Source: Verrucomicrobiota bacterium
Lineage (GTDB): Bacteria > Verrucomicrobiota > Verrucomicrobiia > Opitutales > Opitutaceae
Assembly (NCBI GenBank): GCA_963205455.1
Contig: CAUJJL010000003.1
Location: 1 to 36,578 of the forward strand
DNA length: 36,578 nucleotides
Direction: 5' to 3'
Below, piece by piece: positions 30,073-36,385 of this stretch (its first letter is position 1; each line of letters begins with the position of its first letter). The notes under the pieces are model-generated. The model was given only the letters and a program-made list of their open reading frames with translations, was not told where the DNA came from and ran no database searches. A program made the translations under genes and the position numbers.

Positions 30073-30090
30073 GTCCCGTGCCTACGGGAC
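30073..30090 (-). promoter_or_regulatory. Hairpin between peptide gene and exporter gene
   Basis: A perfect 7-bp stem, GTCCCGT (30073-30079) and ACGGGAC (30084-30090), with a 4-nt loop, extendable by three pairs across one C-C mismatch. It begins 3 bp after the peptide's stop codon and ends 32 bp before the exporter ATG. No T run follows on the minus strand, so it is probably a mRNA stabiliser, processing site or partial terminator that lets peptide mRNA outnumber exporter mRNA. Confidence 0.6.
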
Positions 30091-30093
30091 CAA

Positions 30094-30270
30094 TCAGGTA
30101 TCGGCCATCACCCCATAAGCATCCATGTGCTCCGCGAGTGACAAGGGAGTGAAGATTTCAAGCATGCCGATGTCCAAGCGTCGGGTGTCATAGGGTGGGT
30201 AGATTTCATCGGTGAGGGGTGCAAATCCGCCTTTGACAGCGGCCAATTCTGACAGCGAAACGACTTTCAT
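30094..30270 (-). CDS. Double-glycine leader peptide precursor (candidate secreted peptide)
   Basis: A 58-residue gene between the HlyD-type adaptor and the C39 exporter, same strand. The leader MKVVSLSELAAVKGG fits the consensus for C39 substrates exactly: V at -12, S at -11, E at -8, L at -7, V at -4, and G-G at -2/-1. Cleavage after Gly15 would free a 43-residue core starting FAPLTDEIYPPY and ending GVMADT. The core has no cysteine, five Asp, three Glu, two Arg and one His (net about -6), three prolines in its first 11 residues and a YPPY motif, so it is unlike typical cationic class II bacteriocins. No immunity gene is visible. The role (antimicrobial, signal or other) is unknown. No strong ribosome site precedes the ATG, which lies 36 bp after the adaptor stop. 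Confidence 0.82.
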   Translation of the reverse strand: MKVVSLSELAAVKGGFAPLTDEIYPPYDTRRLDIGMLEIFTPLSLAEHMDAYGVMADT

Positions 30271-30306
30271 GATGTTGTGATGGTTTGTGTGTTGATTCTT
30301 CAGTTT

Positions 30307-31587
30307 TCATCCGGTGCCACACGACGCGGACCGGACTTGAAGAAAGTGAGAACGCGCATTGCGATTCGGAGGTGGGGGGCCGACTTGGTCGGCATCGCCA
30401 GCGAACCAATCGGCCAGATTTCGGCGCAAGAGCGTGAGCAGTGTCGCTCGGCCCAGCGCAAAGCGGACCTCGGCCACAAAGCCCTTGCGCAATGCAGCCC
30501 GGCGGCCATCTCGCGTTTGCAGTTCCGCCTGCCGGGGCTTCATGACAACGCGGTAGGAGGGCTCCGAATTTCCCGGCGACACATCCGGCGCGACGGTTTC
30601 AACCTCGGCCTCCATCAGCCCCCACTCGGTGGCGGGCAAGGCTGTCACGCCGACACGGCAGGTCTGCCCCGGTTGCACAAGAGCGCAGATGCGTGCCGGG
30701 ACGCGGCTCTCGACGCGAATTCCGTCCTCCGTCGAAATGGTTCCCAGCAGTTGCGAAGCCACGACAATCGCCCCCGGCCTCAACGAGGTCAGATCCATCA
30801 CAATTCCATCGAGGGGCGCTCGGAGGACGAGTGCCTGCAATTCCTCGTCCACCTGACGCAATTCTCCCGAAAGGTTCTGCACTCGGCTTTCCACTTCGCG
30901 AAGCTGGGCGGCCGCGGACGATGTCTGTCGTACGATCGAAAGTGTCCTCGCCTGTTCATCGGCCATCGCGGTGTCACGAGCATCATCACGCTCGCGATCG
31001 CTGACGAGTCCCCGCACCGCCAGGGCCTCAATGCGCTCCCATTCCCGACGCGATCGCGCCGCCGCGCGGTTCAGCGTGGCATCGTTTGCAACCCATTCGT
31101 CCCACAGGCGGACCGCCCAGGGCGACAGGAAATCCAGCCCTTTCGAATCTTGTGCGTCAACACCTCGAATGTGCTGTCTGCTCAGTGTGCTCCAGTCCTG
31201 CGCCTGCTGCTGCTGGAGGGCGAGTTCCGCGGCGAGCGCCTCACGCCGGACCCGCAAGGAGGAATTCGCCAGCCTCACAAGCGGTTGACCCGCGGACACT
31301 CGATCTCCGTTTCTGACAGTCACGCTGTCCACGGAGGCGGTGGCCGGACTGCGCAGCTCGACATTCTCCGTACGCGCCCGCACGATCCCCCACGCGCGAG
31401 CCGTCACATCCACCCGGATTGTCACCAACGCAACCACTCCCGCCACCAGCAGACCGAGGAAAAGCCCCGTCATCCAAGGTCGCTCCGGCCCCGCCTCCGC
31501 TTCCAGCGCCGCCACCGTATCACGCGCCGCAGACGCAGACAGCCAGGGCTGTGAAGCGTCGACTGACCTGAACATCGGTGATGGCAT
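30307..31587 (-). CDS. HlyD-family periplasmic adaptor of the peptide exporter
   Basis: A membrane-fusion protein of about 427 residues. One membrane helix (WMTGLFLGLLVAGVVALVTI) lies near the N-terminus. A first biotinyl-lipoyl half (VELRSPATASVDSVTVRNGDRVSAGQPLVRL), a long helical coiled coil, and the second half (LRAPLDGIVMDLTSLRPGAIVVASQLLGTI) follow, then a beta-barrel domain. It should link the C39 exporter to an outer-membrane channel, which is not in the window. The start is uncertain: ATG at 31587 (chosen), ATG at 31575, or GTG at 31659. It is the first gene of the cassette. Confidence 0.87.
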   Translation of the reverse strand: MPSPMFRSVDASQPWLSASAARDTVAALEAEAGPERPWMTGLFLGLLVAGVVALVTIRVDVTARAWGIVRARTENVELRSPATASVDSVTVRNGDRVSAGQPLVRLANSSLRVRREALAAELALQQQQAQDWSTLSRQHIRGVDAQDSKGLDFLSPWAVRLWDEWVANDATLNRAAARSRREWERIEALAVRGLVSDRERDDARDTAMADEQARTLSIVRQTSSAAAQLREVESRVQNLSGELRQVDEELQALVLRAPLDGIVMDLTSLRPGAIVVASQLLGTISTEDGIRVESRVPARICALVQPGQTCRVGVTALPATEWGLMEAEVETVAPDVSPGNSEPSYRVVMKPRQAELQTRDGRRAALRKGFVAEVRFALGRATLLTLLRRNLADWFAGDADQVGPPPPNRNARSHFLQVRSASCGTG

Positions 31588-31641
31588 GCCTGCACCGTGT
31601 GACCGCCCTTCACGGAAACCCACTTCCCTGATGCGCGAAAT

Positions 31642-31662
31642 CAGGTGTATGAGAGACACCTG
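31642..31662. promoter_or_regulatory. Perfect inverted repeat upstream of the export cassette
   Basis: CAGGTGT (31642-31648) and ACACCTG (31656-31662) form a perfect 7-bp inverted repeat with a 7-nt spacer, 55-75 bp before the chosen adaptor start. It could be an operator or a 5'-leader hairpin. If the GTG at 31659 were the true start it would lie inside the gene. Confidence 0.4.
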
Positions 31663-31807
31663 TTCGTGTCCGAGCCCAACCCCAGTTTCGGCGCCTCGAT
31701 CGCCCCAACATCAGGGCAACCGTGACCTTCAGAAAGACAGCGCGAACTGAGCCGTGCCGTCCGTTGCCCGTTCCCGGACGCCCACGAAAGGTTCTCCGCC
31801 CAGAGCT

Positions 31808-32323
31808 TCAGCGCGCCATCACGCGGCTGATCAACACCCGGTACGGAGGCAGGAGAACAAAGGCCATGAGGAGCTTGATGCCTAGATCACCCACGGCAAG
31901 GTGCAGCCAGCTGATCTCCGTGCCTCCAAAGGCGAGTCCGAAAAAAATGGCGGTGTCGATGATCGATGCCGCACAGGAGCCGATCAGCGGAGCCTGCCAC
32001 CAGGCCCGTTTGCGGAGCCGGTTGAAGACCGAGACATCGAGGAGCTGCGATACGATGAACGCGGTCCCGGAAGCCAGCGCGATGCGGACCGGCGCGAGCA
32101 ACGCCGAGCTGCCGAGCCCCACCGCAAATCCCACCCACGCGATCCGCCGCGCCGCCTGCGGACCGTGGATCCGGTTGCAGACGTCGGATACGAAATACGC
32201 GACAGGATACGAAAACGCTCCCCAGGTGAGCCACGCGTTGAGCGGAAACTGCACGAGCCAGTTCGACGCCAGCACAATGCCCGCCATCGCGACTGCCGGG
32301 ACAAGAATCTGCCTCAAGGTCAT
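31808..32323 (-). CDS. VUT family (YhhQ-like) queuosine precursor transporter
   Basis: A 171-residue inner-membrane protein with about five or six helices. The family pattern is clear: NWLVQFPLNAWLTWGAFSYPVAYFVSDVCNRIHGPQAARR near the N-terminus, and the signature RIALASGTAFIVSQLLDVSVFNRLRKR, followed by DTAIFFGLAF. YhhQ in E. coli imports the queuosine precursor preQ0/preQ1; members here are inferred to do the same for tRNA modification. It lies 220 bp upstream of the export cassette on the same strand, with no sign that they work together. Confidence 0.82.
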   Translation of the reverse strand: MTLRQILVPAVAMAGIVLASNWLVQFPLNAWLTWGAFSYPVAYFVSDVCNRIHGPQAARRIAWVGFAVGLGSSALLAPVRIALASGTAFIVSQLLDVSVFNRLRKRAWWQAPLIGSCAASIIDTAIFFGLAFGGTEISWLHLAVGDLGIKLLMAFVLLPPYRVLISRVMAR

Positions 32324-32404
32324 CGTTCCGGCATCGATCGCCCGGCGGGCACGTTCAGCGGGCGCAGGCTGCCGGTCCCAATTTCAAGCGGCTCCTGCAT
32401 TCGA

Positions 32405-32809
32405 TCACCCGAAAAAGCAGCCGTACTCATCCTTGGATACCACCGCGAGCGCGGCCTTGAGCGAACGAAAAGTCGGGTCAGCAGTATACGACTCCCACTT
32501 GCCCGAGGCTCTCATCCAGTAGAGCCTCCAGGACTTCCGTGACTGCACCCATTTGATTTTTGCGAACGCGCTGATCATAAGCGTCTCGGGCTCGTCCCAA
32601 CGCGGCCGCACCTCCGACAATACAACCTCCATGCCGCGGATATCCGCCCTATAATCGAGCTTATCGCGGATTTCCTGCTTCGGCCGACGACGTTCAATGA
32701 ACTGTCCGACATCAGCAAGGACATCTGCAAGTTGCGAAGGTGAGAAGGCCACGAACGGAGAAAGGATGAAATCGAGCCTAAGGTCAAAGCGGTCTCGCAC
32801 GTTGTTCAA
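32405..32809 (-). CDS. DUF3024 family protein
   Basis: A small protein of up to 134 residues without known function. The family features are FIERRRPKQEIRDKLDYRADIRGMEVVLSEVRPRWDEP, then AFAKIKWVQSRKSWRLYWMRASGKWESY, and the C-terminal DEYGCFFG. The start is unsure: TTG at 32809 gives 134 residues, while GTG at 32752 gives 115, closer to the family's usual length. No membrane helix or signal is present. It sits at the edge of a region of broken genes. Confidence 0.75.
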   Translation of the reverse strand: MNNVRDRFDLRLDFILSPFVAFSPSQLADVLADVGQFIERRRPKQEIRDKLDYRADIRGMEVVLSEVRPRWDEPETLMISAFAKIKWVQSRKSWRLYWMRASGKWESYTADPTFRSLKAALAVVSKDEYGCFFG

Positions 32810-32948
32810 GTGACTCTACGCCGCCGCCCGGTTGTCCGTCTCCAGGTCAACGACGCAATTTCCGCGAAGTCGCCCAGGACAAGGATCGAATTTCTGGAGG
32901 CGATCATCGGCGCCGAACTCGCAGACCGGGGCGATCCCCAATCGGAAA

Positions 32949-33113
32949 TCATTGCCCGATCAATTGCGCTCGCGACAATTCAGCGTGCTCAAATGCGTCC
33001 GCAAAGGATTCGAATTCGCGTTTCGACATGCCAAGTTTGCGGCCTACCTTTCGCCATGCGGCGACTGCGTGGACAACCTCTCGCAGGACCGTTCTGGCGC
33101 GGTGAGATGGAAT
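32949..33113 (-). pseudogene. 3' remnant of a HipA-like kinase gene
   Basis: An open stretch of 54 codons ending at a stop (32949-32951) and cut off upstream by an in-frame TGA (33114-33116). It reads TVLREVVHAVAAWRKVGRKL, then GMSKREFESFADAFEH. This matches the C-terminal helices of HipA-type serine/threonine kinases ('...V..AV..WR..GR.LGMS..E...FADAFEH'). Nothing of the kinase core is present. It is a leftover of a HipBA-type toxin-antitoxin locus. The rest of 32810-33186 holds no gene that I can support. Confidence 0.65.
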
Positions 33114-33122
33114 TCAGAAATA

Positions 33123-33168
33123 GGCCCTCACTGACATGAGCGCATCAATGCTGGTTCACTGAAGGGCC
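33123..33168. repeat. Imperfect inverted repeat downstream of the AAA ATPase gene
   Basis: GGCCCTCACTGA (33123-33134) pairs imperfectly with TCACTGAAGGGCC (33156-33168). It lies between the hipA remnant and the ATPase stop and could be a terminator for the ATPase gene or a trace of a lost mobile element. Confidence 0.35.
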
Positions 33169-33186
33169 GAAATAAGGGACCTGAGC

Positions 33187-34380
33187 TTAGTCGGTCTTCC
33201 AGTCGTCACCGGGCATGATGCGTTTCATGAATTCATCGAACAGCGGCACGGTGAACGCCGTGTCTCCATGATTGGGACTCCAGATCATTCCTTTCGCGAT
33301 GAGTTTGTTTCGCGTCGGAGCAAAAGAGTTCACCGACCGACCCAGCACTTCGGCTATATCGCCTGAACGGTGGGCCTCCGGTCCGAGTTCTGCCATGGCG
33401 CGGAGATACCGTTTTTCGAGCGGAGTCAGGCGATCGAAGCGCACACGAAAGAAGCTCTCGTCCAACGCCGCGATGGCGGTGATCGATGCATGATCGACGT
33501 CGGCAGCGGTGATTGGCGACGCATCGGCGGCGTCCCACGAGTGCTTGCCCCATTCTTGCAGAAAATAAGGGTAGCCTTGGGTGGCTTTCAGGATGCGCTC
33601 CAAAGCGGATTCTTCGAATTGCACCTGTTGGCTTGTGGCGGGCTTCACCAGCGCCTGCCGTGCCGCCGACGGAGGCAGCGGGCCGACCTCAGGGAAGTCG
33701 AAAAGTCGTTCCGCATACGATTTCGCGCGCCCCATGCGACCGCGCAGTTGCGGCAGACCCGCGCCCACCAGCACAACGGGATGACGACGTTGGGCCGTCC
33801 GATGCATGGCCGTGATCAATGAAGCGAGCTCCTCTTCAGCGACATACTGCAGCTCGTCGATGAAGAGCGCGAGCGCTGTGCCGCCGGCTTCGGCGGCAGC
33901 TCCGGCGGCATCAATTAGATCCTGCAAGTCGTGTTCCAAGTCACCATTGTCGGCGAGTCCTGGTTCCGGATCCAAATCCAAGCCGACTTCGATATCCTTG
34001 TATTTTACTTGCAGGGCTTTGACGAAACCCGCGAGCGCCTTCAGCCCGCGTTGAGCCAATTCTTTGGCTTTCTCGTGACGGGAGAGGCGAAGCAAAACTT
34101 GACGCAGTTGAGGCGCGAGCAGCGCCGGCAAAGAGCGCTGCTCGGGGGCTTCGATCCGCAAAGTATGAATACCGGACGCCTCCGCGTTCTCCCGGATGTG
34201 ATCGAGCAGCACGGTTTTCCCGACACCGCGCAGACCCACCATCAACAGGCTCTTCGCCGGCCTTCGAAGGCGGGTGCGCTCCAAGGCGATGCGTGCCGTC
34301 TCAATCAGCTCATCGCGACCTGCGAGCTCAGGCGGTGGGGTGCCAGCGCCAGGCGCGTAGGGATTGTAGATCGGATTCAT
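33187..34380 (-). CDS. AAA ATPase with C-terminal winged-helix-like domain (Orc1/Cdc6-like fold)
   Basis: A 397-residue P-loop ATPase. Walker A is GLRGVGKTVLL (about 49-59), Walker B LALFIDELQ, and sensor-like VVLVGAGLPQLRG follows. The lid segment (YPYFLQEWGKHSWDAA) is typical of the AAA_16/Orc1-like class. The last about 90 residues (LTPLEKRYLRAMAELG, RSGDIAEVLGRSVNSFAPTRNKLIAKGMIW) look like a winged helix that could bind DNA. The role is unknown; similar proteins are often carried by accessory DNA. Its upstream region holds a block of 9-bp repeats (34404-34434). It stands among gene remnants. Confidence 0.8.
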   Translation of the reverse strand: MNPIYNPYAPGAGTPPPELAGRDELIETARIALERTRLRRPAKSLLMVGLRGVGKTVLLDHIRENAEASGIHTLRIEAPEQRSLPALLAPQLRQVLLRLSRHEKAKELAQRGLKALAGFVKALQVKYKDIEVGLDLDPEPGLADNGDLEHDLQDLIDAAGAAAEAGGTALALFIDELQYVAEEELASLITAMHRTAQRRHPVVLVGAGLPQLRGRMGRAKSYAERLFDFPEVGPLPPSAARQALVKPATSQQVQFEESALERILKATQGYPYFLQEWGKHSWDAADASPITAADVDHASITAIAALDESFFRVRFDRLTPLEKRYLRAMAELGPEAHRSGDIAEVLGRSVNSFAPTRNKLIAKGMIWSPNHGDTAFTVPLFDEFMKRIMPGDDWKTD

Positions 34381-34403
34381 AGTTCATAGCAATGTTACCA
34401 TAA

Positions 34404-34434
34404 GTTAACTTTTCAAGATAACTTTGATAACTTT
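34404..34434. repeat. 9-bp tandem repeats upstream of the AAA ATPase gene
   Basis: GATAACTTT occurs twice in tandem (34417-34425, 34426-34434), and GTTAACTTT (34404-34412) is a third copy with one mismatch. A 10-bp palindrome AAGTTAACTT overlaps the third. The tract is AT-rich in a GC-rich genome and lies 24-54 bp upstream of the ATPase start, so it overlaps the expected promoter. It may be an operator or an iteron-like site for the ATPase. Confidence 0.55.
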
Positions 34435-34520
34435 ACTTGAATTCGACCCCAGAGCATAGGCGTCTCACTCGCGGTGCGGAGAGCTGAAGGCCAAAACGGC
34501 ATTGGGTGAGCCGACGCATC

Positions 34521-34795
34521 CTACAGCAACCACTCGATCGGAAGGTATGAGGGACAAAGACGACGGTCGATCGCCACCACACAGGTGTGTTCGGTTCCTG
34601 GCGATGTCGGCAGGGGTCTGCGCCGGTGTGTTCGATTCATTCCAAGCATCCGAGCGATGTTTTGCGCACTTCGCAGGCTTGGTCGCGGAGGCCTTGATTC
34701 AGGTAATTCGTGATGCCCTGGGCCGGAGAGTCGCTCTCGATGACGAAGCCCATCTCCGAGTTCAGTCGCGCGGACCCAGGGTCGAAATAGCCACT
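34521..34795 (-). pseudogene. Frameshifted C-terminal remnant of a phospholipase D family gene
   Basis: One minus-strand frame (34795-34664) reads YFDPGSARLNSEMGFVIES and then TNYLNQGLRDQACEVR, which matches the second HKD-side segment of PLD/cardiolipin-synthase-like proteins ('NFDPRSARLNTEMGFVIES'). Another frame ends SYLPIEWLL at the stop 34521-34523, the usual extreme C-terminus of the same family. Spacing is normal but the two lie in different frames, so a frameshift has occurred. The N-terminal half is missing. Apart from this remnant and the flanking promoter regions, 34381-35007 holds nothing I can support. Confidence 0.6.
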
Positions 34796-34973
34796 CGGGA
34801 GTAAAGTAGTCGAAAAGATTAAAGCCTTCCTCAATCCGTTAGTGGACAGAACAACCCGGTCGCCAATCGGGTGCCAGACGCCAGAGACAGGAGCGTGAAT
34901 GTCAGCCGAAACAGTCATGAAAAGGGGTACAAAGATGTTCTCCATCTCGAGGATTCGAGGTAGATGTCGCGAC

Positions 34974-35001
34974 TTGACGCAAGGTAGTAATTTGCTACCT
35001 T
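34974..35001 (+). promoter_or_regulatory. Promoter and palindromic operator of the ParD-like/zeta module
   Basis: TTGACG (34974-34979) and TACCTT (34996-35001) with a 16-bp spacer make a plausible promoter. A 21-bp near-perfect palindrome with arms AAGGTAG and CTACCTT (34981-35001) fills the spacer and covers the -10 box, the usual place for an antitoxin operator. Only 6 bp separate the -10 box from the ATG. Confidence 0.65.
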
Positions 35002-35007
35002 AGGCGC

Positions 35008-35415
35008 ATGAGTCTCACCAAACCCATGCCCGTAAAGCTTTCCGGTGAATTGGTAGAGGAAGCCCGCAGCTCTGCCCGCCTGTTTCACCGTTCCCTGACC
35101 GGCCAGATCGAACATTGGGCGGCGATTGGACGGGCAGTTGAAGCCCAACTCCCGGGCGACACTCTCACCCGGCTGATGGAGCGGGTAGGCGGAACGATGA
35201 AAATAGGCCAGGTAGCCGATGCCGCCCAGCGCCAGCAGGTCATGACCGTGCTGGTCGAGTTTCTGGGCCAAACCACCGGCGATGTGGCATGGCTGCGGGA
35301 GATCAGCGCTCGCGGGGTGCCGTTGTATGGCACCGAGGCAGGCAATCTCGTGCGCCTGAATCCAGACGGTTCACGCGAAACAGTGCAGGCAATGACGGCG
35401 GCAACAGCTGGCTGA
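35008..35415 (+). CDS. ParD-like antitoxin of the zeta-toxin pair
   Basis: A 135-residue protein with an N-terminal ribbon-helix-helix-like segment (MPVKLSGELVEEARSSARLFHRSLTGQIEHWAAIGRAVEA), the pattern of the ParD-like antitoxin family. The rest is helical with a small C-terminal domain and is probably the toxin-binding part. It precedes the zeta-type toxin gene by 6 bp, and its promoter carries a matching palindrome, so it likely represses its own operon. Not the classical epsilon antitoxin, but these unrelated antitoxins are known to pair with zeta-like kinases. Confidence 0.78.
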   Translation: MSLTKPMPVKLSGELVEEARSSARLFHRSLTGQIEHWAAIGRAVEAQLPGDTLTRLMERVGGTMKIGQVADAAQRQQVMTVLVEFLGQTTGDVAWLREISARGVPLYGTEAGNLVRLNPDGSRETVQAMTAATAG

Positions 35416-35421
35416 GTTCAC

Positions 35422-36072
35422 ATGCCCGCTTGGCCGTCGGAGGACGTCTTTGCGCGATTGGCACAACTGGCCCATCGATCTGGGCCGTTGCTGCTGGTGC
35501 TGGTGGGGCCAAACGGAGCGGGCAAGAGCACCTTCTACAAACGCCACCTGGCCGCGATTCCCTTGCCGTTCATCAACGCGGATGTGCTCGCGCAGGTACT
35601 GATGCATGTCGGCTCGCCGACCGGCGAGGATACCGAACGGCTGGCGGCGGAACTGGCGGAGAAAAAGCGCCGCGAACTCATGGCGAAGCGGGAGAGCTTC
35701 ATCACGGAGACGGTGTTTTCCGATCCGGTCGGTGCCAAGGTGCAGGCGCTGCGCGACGCCCAGGCCGCAGGCTACACGGTCGTGTTGATCTTCCTGTGCG
35801 TGGACTCGGCCGAACTGACTGCGCTGCGCGTGGAGAGCCGGGTGAGGGACGGCGGGCACAACGTCCCGGCCGGCAAGATCGCGGCACGCTATGAACGAAT
35901 GAGAAGGAACGTGAAGATGGCGCTGACCTTCGTGGATTTCGCCATCCTGGTGGACAACTCCTCGTTCGACACTCCGTTGCGCCCCGTCGCCGCGACAGAC
36001 AAGGGCAAGGTCATCTATCGCAACCCGCCGCTGCCCTGGTGGGCGGAAGAAGTGCTGCCAATGAAGTCCTGA
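35422..36072 (+). CDS. Zeta-type toxin kinase
   Basis: A 216-residue P-loop kinase. Walker A is GPNGAGKST (29-37), INAD (51-54) carries the likely catalytic Asp54, then ESFITETVFSD, and the segment RVRDGGHNVPAGKIAARYERM has the conserved arginines and GGHxVP motif. Zeta toxins phosphorylate UDP-N-acetylglucosamine and block cell-wall synthesis; that substrate is inferred. The gene is complete and its motifs intact. It is translationally linked to the ParD-like antitoxin gene (6 bp). Confidence 0.85.
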   Translation: MPAWPSEDVFARLAQLAHRSGPLLLVLVGPNGAGKSTFYKRHLAAIPLPFINADVLAQVLMHVGSPTGEDTERLAAELAEKKRRELMAKRESFITETVFSDPVGAKVQALRDAQAAGYTVVLIFLCVDSAELTALRVESRVRDGGHNVPAGKIAARYERMRRNVKMALTFVDFAILVDNSSFDTPLRPVAATDKGKVIYRNPPLPWWAEEVLPMKS

Positions 36073-36115
36073 ATCCTGAATCAGAAATCCAGATTCCAGA
36101 GCAATAAACTCCGAT

Positions 36116-36340
36116 TCACTGCACCCGATATTCGCCCGCCAGGCTCTGCGGGCGCAGATGGACCATGACGACCAGCAGGAGTCCGTAGAGCAAAAGTCGA
36201 AGACTGGCCGCTACCGCGTCGGGAATGGCCGCAAAACATAGCGATTCGGAGATGGCAATCAGGACCGCCGCGCCAACGACCGGACCACGAAAGTTGCCCG
36301 CCCCGCCGACGAGCAGTATCGACAGCATGAGAATGGACTC
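36116..36340 (-). pseudogene. 3' fragment of a LivM/LivH-like branched-chain amino acid permease gene
   Basis: About 74 codons ending at the stop 36116-36118. They read ESILMLSILLVGGAGNFRGP, then VVGAAVLIAISESL, SLRLLLYGLLLVVMVHLRPQ and end AGEYRVQ. This matches the C-terminal two helices of Liv-type ABC permeases ('...LVIGGxGxxxGPVxGA...RxxxYGxxLVxxMxxRPxGLxG'). Upstream of ESIL the frame holds stops and no permease sequence; a group II intron end lies 46 bp beyond. It is a broken gene. Confidence 0.75.
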
Positions 36341-36385
36341 ATTCCGTAACCCCTGTCCGGATCATTCCCCCCACTTCTATCGAAG

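Noticed and set aside
30277..31554. 425-codon open frame antisense to the HlyD-type gene
   Set aside because: Arg/Gln/His-rich with no family features; the HlyD domains on the other strand explain the region.
32810..33139. Plus-strand open frames of 100-109 codons opposite the hipA remnant
   Set aside because: No family resemblance; the minus strand reads as a HipA C-terminus.
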